NCBI GenBank assembly: GCA_004564215.1
Contig: CP024846.1
Location: forward strand, 62,001 to 126,000
Source of the DNA: Beijerinckiaceae bacterium
GTDB taxonomy: Bacteria; Pseudomonadota; Alphaproteobacteria; Rhizobiales; Beijerinckiaceae
Reading direction: 5' to 3'
Length of the DNA stretch: 64,000 bases
In this document: positions 10,773 through 20,106 of the stretch, piece by piece
How the letters are laid out: each line of letters begins with the position of its first letter
Position numbering within the stretch: position 1 is the stretch's first letter
The notes under the pieces: model-generated
Database searches by the model: none
What the model was told of the DNA's origin: nothing
What the model saw: the letters and a program-made list of their open reading frames with translations, nothing else
Position numbers and translations under genes: made by a program

Positions 10773-13046
10773 ATGGGTGATCAGCGAATAGCGGGGCGAG
10801 CTAAAGGCGGACGAAATGGCAAACCCCGGTTTGCAGCTCGTTTCGGCCCTGTCGCGGTTATTCTCGCGCTGTTCGTCGCTCTCGTCAGCTTTCTGATCTT
10901 CTCGGGCTATACGCCAATTTCCCCGACAAACACCGTGGTCGTGGGGTTGTTTGTCGCCAATATCCTCGGCATCCTTCTCGTCTTCTGCTTCGTGCTCGCG
11001 GAAGCCTATGCGCTGTTCAAGGCACGCCGCGCCGGGATCGCTGGAGCCGAGCTGCATGTTCGCGTGGTCGGGCTTTTTTCGATCATCGCCGCCGCACCGG
11101 CTCTCTTGATGGCCTGGGTCGGTTCGGTGACCTTGGAGCGAAGTCTCAATCCTTCTTTCATGCAGGACGGGCGTGGCTTTGTCCAAAATACCATTGACGC
11201 GGCGCGGCTCTATGAGCGGGACCAATGCAAATCCCTGCTGCAGGAAGCCCGGCTCACGGCCTCCGATCTCGACCGCGGCAAGCTTATGTTTGAGGTCGAC
11301 CGCCCGTTGTTTCGGGAGTTTTTTGCCTCAAGGGCCCGTTTTTTGGGATTTACCGCGGCGGCGCTTCTGAAATCCGATGGCACGGTCGTTGAGCGAGTCG
11401 ACACCGGCGCGGCGGTTGGAAACGTGGTGGTTCGGCCAGACCCCAGAGATTTCGAGGAAGCAAAAAAAAATGAGCCGGTTTGCCTGACCCTTAATGAAGG
11501 CCCGACTTTCGTGGCCTTGCGGACGCTCAATTCCTTCGAAGATACTTTTTTATATGTGGCGAGGCCAGTCGACCCGTTCACGGTGGAGTTTCCCCGCCAG
11601 GCCGCCAAAATGGTTGCGCTCTACGACGCTTTTGACAGCCATCGAAGCGGCATTCGGATCGCGTTCGCGACCATGTTCGTCCTGATCGCCTTGATCATGC
11701 TGTTGTCCGCGACTTGGCTCGGTCTTTCCTTTGCCGACAGCCTTGTCGCTCCGATCCGGCGCCTGATCGCGGCGACAGACGAGGTGGCCTCCGGCAATCT
11801 CCACGTTCAAGTCGCGGTCCATAAATCCGACGGAGATTTGGCGCATCTAGGCGAAACCTTCAACAAGATGACATCGGAACTCAGCGTCCAGCAGCGGCGG
11901 CTGATTGCTGCCAGCAAGCTGATCGATGAGCGGCGCCTCTTTACCGAGGCCGTCCTATCCGGGGTTCCCGTCGCGGTGGTGGGCGTGGGACGCCAGGGAG
12001 AAATTACCGTGCTCAATCATTCGGCGGAGAATTTGATTCCCCGAAGCGGAGAATCGGCAGCTCGGCTCGTGGGGCAGGCGATCGAAGCCGTCCTGCCGGA
12101 AATCTCCGATACGCTGGCCGAGGCACGCGCCAACCCCTCCCGCCTGATTCAGGGGCAGATTTCCTTAGCCCGAGGCGGCCTCGACCGGCTTTTCAATGTG
12201 AGTATCACCAGCGAGCCGACCGAGCGGGCCGACCGGAACTATGTCGTGACACTCGACGACATTACCGACCTCGTCTCGGCGCAGCGGACGGCAGCCTGGG
12301 CCGATGTCGCGCGCCGGATCGCCCATGAAATCAAAAATCCGCTGACTCCGATTCAGCTCTCCGCCGAACGGTTGAAGCGCAAATATGGCCGCCTGATAGA
12401 AAAGGATCGCGACGTCTTTGACCAGTGCACCGACACAATCGTCCGCCAAGTCGATGACATTAAGCGTATGGTGGATGAGTTTTCCTCGTTCGCGCGGATG
12501 CCAAAACCCAGCCTCGAAAGCGACGATCTCGGCGAATGCGTGCGCCAGGTTCTGTTTTTGATGCGGGTCGCCCATCCCGATATTGTTTTTGAAGACCATT
12601 TGCCGGAGGCCCCGGTTCGCGTCCCGTTCGACCGGCGACTCCTTTCTCAGGCTTTGACGAACATTATTAAGAATGCGACGGAGGGGATCGGCGAGCAGCC
12701 GGAAGGCACCGAAGACCAGGGACGCATTTCCGTGACCCTTGCGATTACTGGGCAAGGTGTCACCATTGACGTTATCGACAACGGCAAGGGGTTTCCAAGG
12801 GAGAACCGACAAAGGCTGCTCGAACCCTATATGACGACGCGAGCGGAAGGAACCGGCCTCGGACTTCCGATCGTGGCCAAGATTCTCGCCGATCATGGCG
12901 GCGGGATCGAGCTACGCGATGCGCCAGAAGGGCGGGGCGCCTGGGTCAGGCTCTTTTTTCCTTTGGGCCACGATCTTGGGAGTAAATCTGATTTTGCCGG
13001 GGCTTCGGATCAAGCCGCGCCGGCGGCGGCCAGAAAGGGAGCGTGA
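10773..13046 (+). CDS. ntrY: Membrane sensor histidine kinase NtrY
   Basis: Transmembrane kinase paired with NtrX. It has several N-terminal hydrophobic segments (for example near residues 30-50, 65-90, 105-120 and 295-320), then a HAMP region, a PAS domain, HisKA motif [20 protein letters not shown] (His near residue 518) and HATPase motifs (DNGKGFPRENR, GTGLGLPIV). It is separated from ntrC by a 235-bp gap that may hold its own promoter (TATTAT at 10709-10714, with no convincing -35 box). Its TGA overlaps the GTG start of ntrX. The 757-residue length is normal. Confidence 0.96.
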   Translation: MGDQRIAGRAKGGRNGKPRFAARFGPVAVILALFVALVSFLIFSGYTPISPTNTVVVGLFVANILGILLVFCFVLAEAYALFKARRAGIAGAELHVRVVGLFSIIAAAPALLMAWVGSVTLERSLNPSFMQDGRGFVQNTIDAARLYERDQCKSLLQEARLTASDLDRGKLMFEVDRPLFREFFASRARFLGFTAAALLKSDGTVVERVDTGAAVGNVVVRPDPRDFEEAKKNEPVCLTLNEGPTFVALRTLNSFEDTFLYVARPVDPFTVEFPRQAAKMVALYDAFDSHRSGIRIAFATMFVLIALIMLLSATWLGLSFADSLVAPIRRLIAATDEVASGNLHVQVAVHKSDGDLAHLGETFNKMTSELSVQQRRLIAASKLIDERRLFTEAVLSGVPVAVVGVGRQGEITVLNHSAENLIPRSGESAARLVGQAIEAVLPEISDTLAEARANPSRLIQGQISLARGGLDRLFNVSITSEPTERADRNYVVTLDDITDLVSAQRTAAWADVARRIAHEIKNPLTPIQLSAERLKRKYGRLIEKDRDVFDQCTDTIVRQVDDIKRMVDEFSSFARMPKPSLESDDLGECVRQVLFLMRVAHPDIVFEDHLPEAPVRVPFDRRLLSQALTNIIKNATEGIGEQPEGTEDQGRISVTLAITGQGVTIDVIDNGKGFPRENRQRLLEPYMTTRAEGTGLGLPIVAKILADHGGGIELRDAPEGRGAWVRLFFPLGHDLGSKSDFAGASDQAAPAAARKGA

Positions 13047-14422
13047 AACAGTCCATGGCGAGCGACATTCTGATTGTGGACGATGAAGCCGATATCCGCG
13101 AGATTGTTTCCGGGATCTTGTCGGACGAAGGCCACGGCACGCGCACGGCCAAGAACTCCGACGAGGCGTTGGCCGCGATTGGGGCCAGACGACCTACTCT
13201 CGTCTTTCTCGATATTTGGCTGCAAGGGTCAAGACTCGACGGCTTGCAGCTGTTGAAAATCATCAAGGAGCAGAACCCGAACCTCCCGGTCGTCATGATT
13301 TCGGGGCATGGCAACATTGAGACGGCGGTGTCCGCGATCAAGCTCGGCGCCTATGACTTCATCGAAAAGCCGTTCAAGGCTGATCGCCTGGTGCTTGTCG
13401 CTGAACGTGCGCTCGAAGCCTCGCGGTTGAAGCGCGAAGTCAATGAACTTCGCACGCGAACGGGCGGTGCCAATCTGATTGTCGGCAAATCGACCGCGAT
13501 CAATCAATTGCGCCAGGTGATCGAGCGCGTTGGACCGGCCAATTCGAGGATCCTGATCACCGGTTCGCCGGGCGCGGGCAAGGAACTCGTCGCACGCAAC
13601 ATCCATGAGACATCGGCGCGTGCGAGCGGGCCGTTCGTGACCATCAGCTCGGCGACGATCGAGCCGGAAACCATGGAACTCGAACTTTTTGGGGTCGAGG
13701 GCAAGGAGGGCCGTAGCCGCAAGGTGGGAGCTCTCGAGGAAGCCCATGGAGGCACGCTCTATCTCGACGAAATTGCGGATATGCCGAAGGAGACCCAGGG
13801 CAAAATCCTGCGTGTGCTCGTCGAACAAAATTTTCAGCGGGTAGGGGGAACGACCCGCGTCCATGTCGATGTGCGCATCATTTCATCGAGTTCGCGCAAT
13901 CTCGCGGCGCTGATCGCCGACGGTTCGTTTCGCGAGGACCTTTTCCATCGTCTTGCGGTTGTGCCGGTTCGGGTCCCTTCCTTGAGCGAACATCGCGAAG
14001 ATATTCCCGAACTCATCGGGTTTTTCATGGAGCAGGTCTCGGTGACGAGCGGTATGCCCAGGCGTTTGATCGCTGACGACGCGATGGCGGTCCTGCAGTC
14101 ACATGATTGGCCCGGAAACATCAGGCAATTGCGCAATAATGTGGAACGCCTGATGATTCTCGCTGCTGGCGACCCGGATGCGGCGGTGACGGCCGAAATG
14201 CTGCCGGCCGAAATCGGTACGCTCGTTCCTTCGACCCCAAATGGTCAAGGCGGCGAAAAGCTGATGAATCTTCCCTTGCGGGAGGCCCGCGAGGTCTTTG
14301 AGCGCGAATATCTGGTCGCTCAGATCAATCGCTTCAGTGGCAATATCTCGCGGACTGCGGAGTTTATCGGGATGGAACGCTCGGCCTTGCACCGCAAATT
14401 GAAGTCCCTTCAGGTTGACTGA
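13043..14422 (+). CDS. ntrX: Response regulator NtrX, AAA+ type lacking GAFTGA
   Basis: Partner regulator of NtrY. It has a receiver domain with the phospho-acceptor Asp in FLDIWLQGSRLDG (near residue 56), an AAA+ domain with Walker A GSPGAGKE, and a C-terminal Fis-like HTH (SRTAEFIGMERSALHRKL). Where NtrC has GAFTGA, this protein reads FGVEGKEGRSRKVG. It therefore probably does not remodel sigma-54 polymerase, as is known for other alphaproteobacterial NtrX proteins. The GTG start overlaps the ntrY stop (GTGA); an ATG four codons later (13055) is an equally plausible start. Confidence 0.95.
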   Translation: MKQSMASDILIVDDEADIREIVSGILSDEGHGTRTAKNSDEALAAIGARRPTLVFLDIWLQGSRLDGLQLLKIIKEQNPNLPVVMISGHGNIETAVSAIKLGAYDFIEKPFKADRLVLVAERALEASRLKREVNELRTRTGGANLIVGKSTAINQLRQVIERVGPANSRILITGSPGAGKELVARNIHETSARASGPFVTISSATIEPETMELELFGVEGKEGRSRKVGALEEAHGGTLYLDEIADMPKETQGKILRVLVEQNFQRVGGTTRVHVDVRIISSSSRNLAALIADGSFREDLFHRLAVVPVRVPSLSEHREDIPELIGFFMEQVSVTSGMPRRLIADDAMAVLQSHDWPGNIRQLRNNVERLMILAAGDPDAAVTAEMLPAEIGTLVPSTPNGQGGEKLMNLPLREAREVFEREYLVAQINRFSGNISRTAEFIGMERSALHRKLKSLQVD

Positions 14423-14538
14423 CCTAAAAGAATTGAATGGCCCATTGATCACGTGTTGAAGGGGCTTTCGCCGATTGCCATGAATCCCTATTTCTATATT
14501 CGGGCCTCGACCAAATCTCTTCGTTTAACAAAGCGCCT

Positions 14539-17142
14539 ATGGACTCATTGGAAACCCCATCCAACTTGTTGAACGGCACAAAGCAAGACTCACAACGCGG
14601 CCCTAGCTGGTGGCTGCTGCTACGGCTCGCCCTGCGCGACTTTCGCGGAGGCCTGCGCGGTTTCGGGATCTTTCTTGCGTCCATCGCGCTGGGCGTCGCC
14701 GCGATCACGGGCGTCGGCTCGGTGTCGGCTGCGCTTAAGGACGGGCTTGCCCAGCAGGGGCGCGCAATTCTTGGTGGCGATGCCTCTTTTAATCTCGTCC
14801 AGCACGAAATAAATGCGCCTGAACGCGATTTTTTTCTCCAACAAGGACGCCTTTCCTCCGTGGCGCTGATGCGCGCCATGGCGCGTGGGGACAACGGCGA
14901 AGCCGCGCTTGTCGAGATCAAGGCAGTCGACGGTAGCTATCCGCTCGCCGGCGAACTTGGCCTCGAACCACCGCTGCCGCTCGCCGACGCCTTGGCCGAG
15001 CGGGAGGGTGCCTTTGGAATCGTGGCCGAGGCGGCGCTTCTGGCAAAGCTCGGCCTCTCACTGGGAAGCCGCCTCACAATCGGCGACACGCCTTTCGAAT
15101 TGCGGAGTGTGCTCGCGGCCGAGCCGGACCATTTTTTTGGGGCGATAGGATTCGGACCCCGCGTCTTGATTTCGGAAGCCGCACTTCGCGCGACCGGTCT
15201 GCTGCAGCCGGGTGCTCTCACAAAGTGGGCTTATCGCGTCCTGTTGAACGGGGCGACTACAAGCGACAGTCAACTCGACGCATTTACAGAGGCGGTGAAA
15301 CAAAAATTTCCCGAGGCGGGATGGGACGTCCGCACGCGAAAAAACATATCTCCGCAATTTTCCCGCAATCTGGATCGCTTCACGGAATTTCTGACCCTCG
15401 TCGGCCTCACGTCTTTGATCGTCGGCGGGATCGGCGTCGCCAACGCGATTGCCGGCTTTGTCGAGCGTAAGCGGCCGGTGATTGCGACTTTGAAAGCAGT
15501 CGGCGCGAGCGGGTCCACCGTCTTTGCTCTGATGTTGACTCAAACGATGCTGGTTGCCCTCGTCGGAGTGACGATTGGCGCGGCGCTTGGCGCCGCATTG
15601 CCTTTTGTCGCTGTCTGGGGCTTCGGTTCTCTCCTCCCTTTCCCGCTTGCGCCAGCGGTCTTCCCGACTGCAATTGGCAAGGGCGTTCTGTACGGCCTTT
15701 TGACCGCGCTCGCATTCTCCGCGGGTCCATTGGGACACGCCCATGACGTTCCGGTCCAGGCGTTGTTTCGCGCCGAGATCGAACCGAGGCGGACTCTCCC
15801 GAGGCCCCGCTACATTGCCCTGATCCTCAGCGCCGCCGTGGGCCTTGCATCGACGTTTTTGGTCTTTGCGACCGATCGCGGGCTTGTCCTAATTTACATG
15901 GCAGCGACCCTCGCCGCCTTCGCCGTCCTGCGGGGGGCGTCCTTTCTCATCATGTTCGGCGCCAAGAAAATCCCGCACATGCGCAATTTCGCGTTGCGCT
16001 TGGCCATCGGTAATATTTATCGGCCGGGCGCGCTCACGCCTTCCGTCGTCCTTTCGCTCGGCCTCGGTGTTGCGCTTCTCGTGACGCTCACTTTGATCGA
16101 TGGCAACATCAGCGCCGAACTCAAACCCTCCCTCATCGGCAAGACGCCGAGCTTTTATTTTCTCGATGTCCAAAACGCGAAGGCCGGAGAGTTTACGGCG
16201 TTCTTGAAGAGTCACGCGCCAGACAGCAAAATCGAACTCGTCCCGATGCTGCGCGGTCGCATCATCCGTCTGAATGGATTGCAGGTGGGCGTGGCACAGC
16301 CCAAACAAAGCGTCGCCTGGGTTTTGGAAGGCGACCGCGGGATTACCTTCGCCCCTTCTTTGCCGGAAGGCTCCGTTCTGATCAAAGGAGCCTGGTGGCC
16401 GAGCGATTACACGGGGCCTCCCTTGGTCTCGATGGAAAATGAGGCCGCCGAGGGGCTCGGGCTTGCCGTCGGCGACGAAGTCACCGTCAACGTTCTCGGC
16501 CGAGAGATCGGTGCCAAAATCGCCAATACCCGCAAGGTCAATTGGCGGAGCTATGGAATTAATTTCGTCCTGGTATTCTCGCCGAACAGCTTCGCTGGCG
16601 CTCCCTTTGCCGACCTCGCGACACTGACCTTTGAAGATGCCAGCAGCCCGGCGCGGGAATCTTCGATTTTGCGCGAGACAGCGCGGAAGTTTCCGTCGAT
16701 TACAAGCATCCGTGTGAAGGATGCGCTTGATACCGTAAACGCGGTTGTGGCTCAGCTGGCCTTTGCGGTCAGGGGAGCCTCCAGCGTTGCATTCCTGGCC
16801 TCGATCCTGGTCCTCGGCGGGGCGCTCGCGGCGGGTCAAACCGCCCGTATTCACGATGCCGTCGTATTGAAGACGCTCGGCGCGACGCGGTCGCGCCTGC
16901 TGGCCGCCTATATTTTTGAATATAGCGCGCTTGGGTTTTGCACGGCGTTGTTCGGTGTCGCGGCAGGGGGAGCCGCCGCCTATGCCATTGTTGACCAAGT
17001 GATGAAACTCGATTTTCTTTGGCTCTGGCCGCAGACATTTATCGCGGCAGTGGCCGCGGTGAGCGTCACAATCGGCCTTGGACTGCTCTCGACATGGTGG
17101 ATTTTGGGCCGCAAACCGGCACCTTATTTGCGCGATCTATAG
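14539..17142 (+). CDS. FtsX-like ABC transporter permease (YbbP type)
   Basis: Membrane protein of 867 residues with the duplicated FtsX/MacB permease layout. A first transmembrane segment near residues 40-60 is followed by a periplasmic domain. A cluster of hydrophobic helices covers about 285-480, followed by a second periplasmic domain. Three helices lie at the C-terminus (about 745-860). Such permeases work with a LolD/YbbA-like ATPase in export or lipoprotein-related transport, but no ATPase gene is adjacent in this window. It follows ntrX by 116 bp on the same strand. The substrate is unknown. Confidence 0.85.
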   Translation: MDSLETPSNLLNGTKQDSQRGPSWWLLLRLALRDFRGGLRGFGIFLASIALGVAAITGVGSVSAALKDGLAQQGRAILGGDASFNLVQHEINAPERDFFLQQGRLSSVALMRAMARGDNGEAALVEIKAVDGSYPLAGELGLEPPLPLADALAEREGAFGIVAEAALLAKLGLSLGSRLTIGDTPFELRSVLAAEPDHFFGAIGFGPRVLISEAALRATGLLQPGALTKWAYRVLLNGATTSDSQLDAFTEAVKQKFPEAGWDVRTRKNISPQFSRNLDRFTEFLTLVGLTSLIVGGIGVANAIAGFVERKRPVIATLKAVGASGSTVFALMLTQTMLVALVGVTIGAALGAALPFVAVWGFGSLLPFPLAPAVFPTAIGKGVLYGLLTALAFSAGPLGHAHDVPVQALFRAEIEPRRTLPRPRYIALILSAAVGLASTFLVFATDRGLVLIYMAATLAAFAVLRGASFLIMFGAKKIPHMRNFALRLAIGNIYRPGALTPSVVLSLGLGVALLVTLTLIDGNISAELKPSLIGKTPSFYFLDVQNAKAGEFTAFLKSHAPDSKIELVPMLRGRIIRLNGLQVGVAQPKQSVAWVLEGDRGITFAPSLPEGSVLIKGAWWPSDYTGPPLVSMENEAAEGLGLAVGDEVTVNVLGREIGAKIANTRKVNWRSYGINFVLVFSPNSFAGAPFADLATLTFEDASSPARESSILRETARKFPSITSIRVKDALDTVNAVVAQLAFAVRGASSVAFLASILVLGGALAAGQTARIHDAVVLKTLGATRSRLLAAYIFEYSALGFCTALFGVAAGGAAAYAIVDQVMKLDFLWLWPQTFIAAVAAVSVTIGLGLLSTWWILGRKPAPYLRDL

Positions 17143-17177
17143 TCAGGGAACGTTAAGCATTGTTCATGTAGGCGCCC

Positions 17178-17206
17178 TTGTACCGTCTCGGTGCTTGCGC
17201 CATATT
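17178..17206 (+). promoter_or_regulatory. Candidate sigma-70 promoter for the BAX-inhibitor gene
   Basis: TTGTAC and CATATT are separated by 17 bases, about 70 bases before the chosen ATG at 17276. Found by eye; moderate match only. Confidence 0.35.
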
Positions 17207-17275
17207 AAAGGGGACGCTGATCCTGCAAAGGCAGCGGCCGGAGGCGGTCAAGCCTCCCTAACTTTTGAGGAAAAC

Positions 17276-18061
17276 ATGTCCGACTTCGACCGCAACGCAG
17301 GTGCCCGCTGGGGGCAGGGCGCAGTACGGGCCGGTCGCGCCGAAATCGACCAGGGCCTGCGCACGTACATGCTGGGCGTCTACAACAATATGGTGGTCGG
17401 TTTGGCCATCACAGGTTTGGTAGCGCTTGGTGTCCATATGCTTGCCGTCACGAGCGATCCCTCGATGGCGGTCGCCCAAATTGGGCGAATCTCTCTGACG
17501 GCCTTTGGCCAGACCCTGTACCTGACCCCGCTCAGGTGGCTGGTGATTTTAGCGCCGCTCGGTTTCGTTCTGTTCTTTTCGTTCCGCATTAACCAGATGT
17601 CGGCATCAAGCGCCCGGACCTTGTTCCTCGCTTTTGCGGCGGCGATGGGCCTGTCCATGTCGACGATCCTCGTGGTCTATACCGGAACGTCGGTCGCCCG
17701 CGCTTTCTTTGTAACGGCGGCGGCTTTCGGTGGCTTGAGCCTTTACGGCTACACCACGAAGCGTGACCTGTCGCCGATGGGTGCCTTTTTGGTGATGGGT
17801 TTGTTCGGCTTGATCATCGCGATGCTGGTCAATCTGTTCGTACAAAGCACCGGGTTCCAGTTCGCATTGTCGATCCTTTCGGTTCTGATCTTCTCGGGTC
17901 TCACCGCGTGGGATACGCAAGCGATCAAGGAAATGTACTTCGCAAGCGATGATTATGAGGTCGCCACGAAGAAATCGGTCAATGCCGCCTTGATGCTTTA
18001 TCTGGATTTCATCAACATCTTCCAGTCGCTCCTGTTTCTCACAGGGTCACGAAACGACTGA
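17276..18061 (+). CDS. Bax inhibitor-1/YccA family membrane protein
   Basis: Integral membrane protein of 261 residues with about seven hydrophobic segments, of the BI-1/YccA/YbhL (TMBIM) family. Related proteins are calcium-leak channels or FtsH-interacting proteins. The C-terminal end has the family-typical AWDTQAIKEMY followed by a LYLDFINIF helix. The start MSDFDRNAG is chosen because TGAGGAAAAC (GAGG) precedes it. The longer frame upstream overlaps the previous gene and contains non-conserved sequence. A strong terminator follows immediately. Confidence 0.92.
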   Translation: MSDFDRNAGARWGQGAVRAGRAEIDQGLRTYMLGVYNNMVVGLAITGLVALGVHMLAVTSDPSMAVAQIGRISLTAFGQTLYLTPLRWLVILAPLGFVLFFSFRINQMSASSARTLFLAFAAAMGLSMSTILVVYTGTSVARAFFVTAAAFGGLSLYGYTTKRDLSPMGAFLVMGLFGLIIAMLVNLFVQSTGFQFALSILSVLIFSGLTAWDTQAIKEMYFASDDYEVATKKSVNAALMLYLDFINIFQSLLFLTGSRND

Positions 18062-18083
18062 TCATCGCACAGTTTGCAAACCA

Positions 18084-18110
18084 GGCCCCGCGAAAGCGGG
18101 GCCTTTTTTT
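18084..18110 (+). terminator. Rho-independent terminator after the BAX-inhibitor gene
   Basis: Perfect 8-bp stem GGCCCCGC/GCGGGGCC with a GAAA tetraloop followed by seven T. Confidence 0.93.
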
Positions 18111-18170
18111 GCTTTAAGAGCTCACTGCGGTTGGCCGTCGGTGAAAGCAAAATAATATTGCGCCGTGATA

Positions 18171-18386
18171 TCAGAAATCAGTAGCGATACCCTTGACCTC
18201 CCAATCACCATAGCGGGCCGGCTCTAAACCATCCCGGCCATTGATTTCCGTGGGCGCCACTGTACTGTCCTGCTTGGCAATGCGACGGCGTTCGTCTGCC
18301 TCGGCGAGCGCCCGCTGCGCCGCTTCGCTGAGCTTTCTTCGGCTTGCCTTCAAAATGGCAAGGTCATCGTTTTTCGGTCGTTCCAT
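18171..18386 (-). CDS. DUF1674 protein, SDHAF4-like succinate dehydrogenase assembly factor
   Basis: Small protein of 71 residues. Its C-terminus (INGRDGLEPARYGDWEVKGI, then ATDF) matches the conserved end of DUF1674. The mitochondrial member of this family (SDHAF4/Sdh8) binds flavinylated SdhA during complex II assembly. The N-terminal half is charged and helical (SRRKLSEAAQRALAEADERR). The start MERPKNDD is chosen because longer in-frame extensions are unlike the family. It is divergent from the rsmB-like gene. The bacterial role is inferred from the family. Confidence 0.85.
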   Translation of the reverse strand: MERPKNDDLAILKASRRKLSEAAQRALAEADERRRIAKQDSTVAPTEINGRDGLEPARYGDWEVKGIATDF

Positions 18387-18541
18387 CTTTATGGCTCCGC
18401 AGTCTTGGCGGGGACGAGCGCGGCTCGCATGCGCGGCCATTCGTGAGAAGTTTGGGCCAAATTCTGGGCAAAGTCCAAAGGTTCGTGCTAGGAGAAGGCG
18501 ATGATCGCACCCCCCCAAGTCTTCGCAGCGGAGTGTCCCGT

Positions 18542-19963
18542 TTGACCCTATCTCCGCGTCCGCCGTCGGATCGGCGGCGTAGCCGTAAGATTTTGAGTGG
18601 AAGGCCCCATCATCCCCCCTTTGCGGTCGACCAAGGGCAACAGGGCGAAGACTGCCCGGGACTGGCTGCGCGCCTCGCCGCTGCGGCAATCCTAAACGAT
18701 ATAATCGGCCGTTTTCATCCCCTCGATGAATGCTTTTCGGGCAAGGCTATTCCGTCTCGGCTTGGGGGGCTCGATGCCCGGGACATTGCCCTCACTCGAT
18801 CGATCGTCACCGCTGGACTTCGCCGGCTTGGAACGATCCGTGCGGCTCTGGCTGGGCTTTTGGATAAGGGACTGCCGCGCCAGGCCGCGCATCTCGAATG
18901 GATCTTGATCGCGGCTTCTGCCCAGATTCTTTTTCTGGATGTTCCCGATCATGCCGCCGTCGACCTCGCCGTCCGCATGACCCGGCTCGAGTCGAAAGGC
19001 GCGCCTTACGCTTCGCTCGTCAACGGCGTGCTGCGCAATCTCATCCGCGCACGGGAAAAGATCTTATTGGAAAGCGACCCTCTCGATCACGACACGCCGG
19101 CTTGGCTGGCCGCGCGCTGGCGGAAGACTTATGGAGACGCCGAGGCCCGTGCGATCGCGAGCGCCCATCGTGCGGAGCCGACGCTCGACATCACCGTGCT
19201 TTCGGACCCCTTGATTTGGGCCGACCGGCTTGGAGCGATCGTTCTGCCAACCGGTTCGCTGCGGCTTCGCACTCATGTGCCCGTGACCGAACTCCCGGGT
19301 TTCTCGGAAGGTCGCTGGTTCGTTCAGGATGCAGCCGCGGCACTTCCCGCGCGCCTATTGCAGGCAGGCCCCGGTCTCAAGGTGGCCGATTTTTGCGCAG
19401 CTCCGGGCGGCAAGGCGGCGCAACTCGCTGCGGCCGGCGCCGACGTTACCGCGATTGATCGGTCCGCTGAACGGCTGAAACGACTGACCGCGAATTTTGC
19501 CAGGTTGAACCTGCATGCCGACATTGTCGTCGCTGATATCGTTAGCCTGAAAACGCCACCTTTCGATGCGATTTTGGTCGATGCGCCCTGTCTTGCCACC
19601 GGCACGATCAGGCGCCATCCCGATATTGCCTGGATTAAGAAGCCGGGTGATCTGACGGCGCTGACGGCCCTTCAAAGCCGCATGCTGGACAAAGCCGTCG
19701 AGCTCGTCAAACCGGGCGGATTGATCGTTTATTGCACCTGCTCGATCGAGCCGGAGGAAAATGAGATGCAGATTTCCGCGCTCTTGCGCCGTAATCCGGA
19801 TGTTACGCGGGTCCCGATCGAACCAAGCGAAGTCGGCGGCTTGCCGCAAATTTTGAACGAAAACGGCGAATTGCGGACCCTGCCTTCGCATCTTCCCGAT
19901 GCCGAGCCGCGCCTCGCGGGCCTCGATGGTTTCTTCGCTGCGCGCCTGGTTCGGCGAGGTTAA
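18542..19963 (+). CDS. RsmB/NOP2-type 16S rRNA cytosine-C5 methyltransferase
   Basis: SAM-dependent RNA m5C methyltransferase with an N-terminal NusB-like domain (GLAARLAAAAILNDII) and a C-terminal Rossmann domain. Motif I is CAAPGGKAAQL. The two catalytic cysteines lie in DAPCLATG (motif IV) and YCTCSIEPEENE (motif VI). The open frame extends well upstream, but that sequence is antisense to the DUF1674 gene. A TTG at 18542 preceded by GCGGAG gives a normal start (MTLSPRPPSDRRRS), and a GTG at 18533 is an alternative. The 473-residue length fits alphaproteobacterial RsmB. In related genomes it is next to the heparinase-like gene, as here. Confidence 0.93.
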   Translation: MTLSPRPPSDRRRSRKILSGRPHHPPFAVDQGQQGEDCPGLAARLAAAAILNDIIGRFHPLDECFSGKAIPSRLGGLDARDIALTRSIVTAGLRRLGTIRAALAGLLDKGLPRQAAHLEWILIAASAQILFLDVPDHAAVDLAVRMTRLESKGAPYASLVNGVLRNLIRAREKILLESDPLDHDTPAWLAARWRKTYGDAEARAIASAHRAEPTLDITVLSDPLIWADRLGAIVLPTGSLRLRTHVPVTELPGFSEGRWFVQDAAAALPARLLQAGPGLKVADFCAAPGGKAAQLAAAGADVTAIDRSAERLKRLTANFARLNLHADIVVADIVSLKTPPFDAILVDAPCLATGTIRRHPDIAWIKKPGDLTALTALQSRMLDKAVELVKPGGLIVYCTCSIEPEENEMQISALLRRNPDVTRVPIEPSEVGGLPQILNENGELRTLPSHLPDAEPRLAGLDGFFAARLVRRG

Positions 19964-20106
19964 TAAACCCGACAGAATTTTAAAAGATAAACCCAATGCT
20001 GCGGTTTAGGATCGCTCGGCTGAAACGACGATATGCCAGCGACAAGATTTGCTGGCCGCGTCACGGTCCTGGCAAACGGGCGGCATGGAAATGAGGAGGT
20101 AGTCCC

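Noticed and set aside
15889..16998. A 369-codon minus-strand frame opposite the permease
   Set aside because: Antisense to a clear FtsX permease; Arg/Gly-rich composition typical of shadows.
18344..18541. N-terminal extension of the RsmB-like protein
   Set aside because: This stretch is antisense to the DUF1674 gene and lacks family similarity; a TTG at 18542 has a proper ribosome site.
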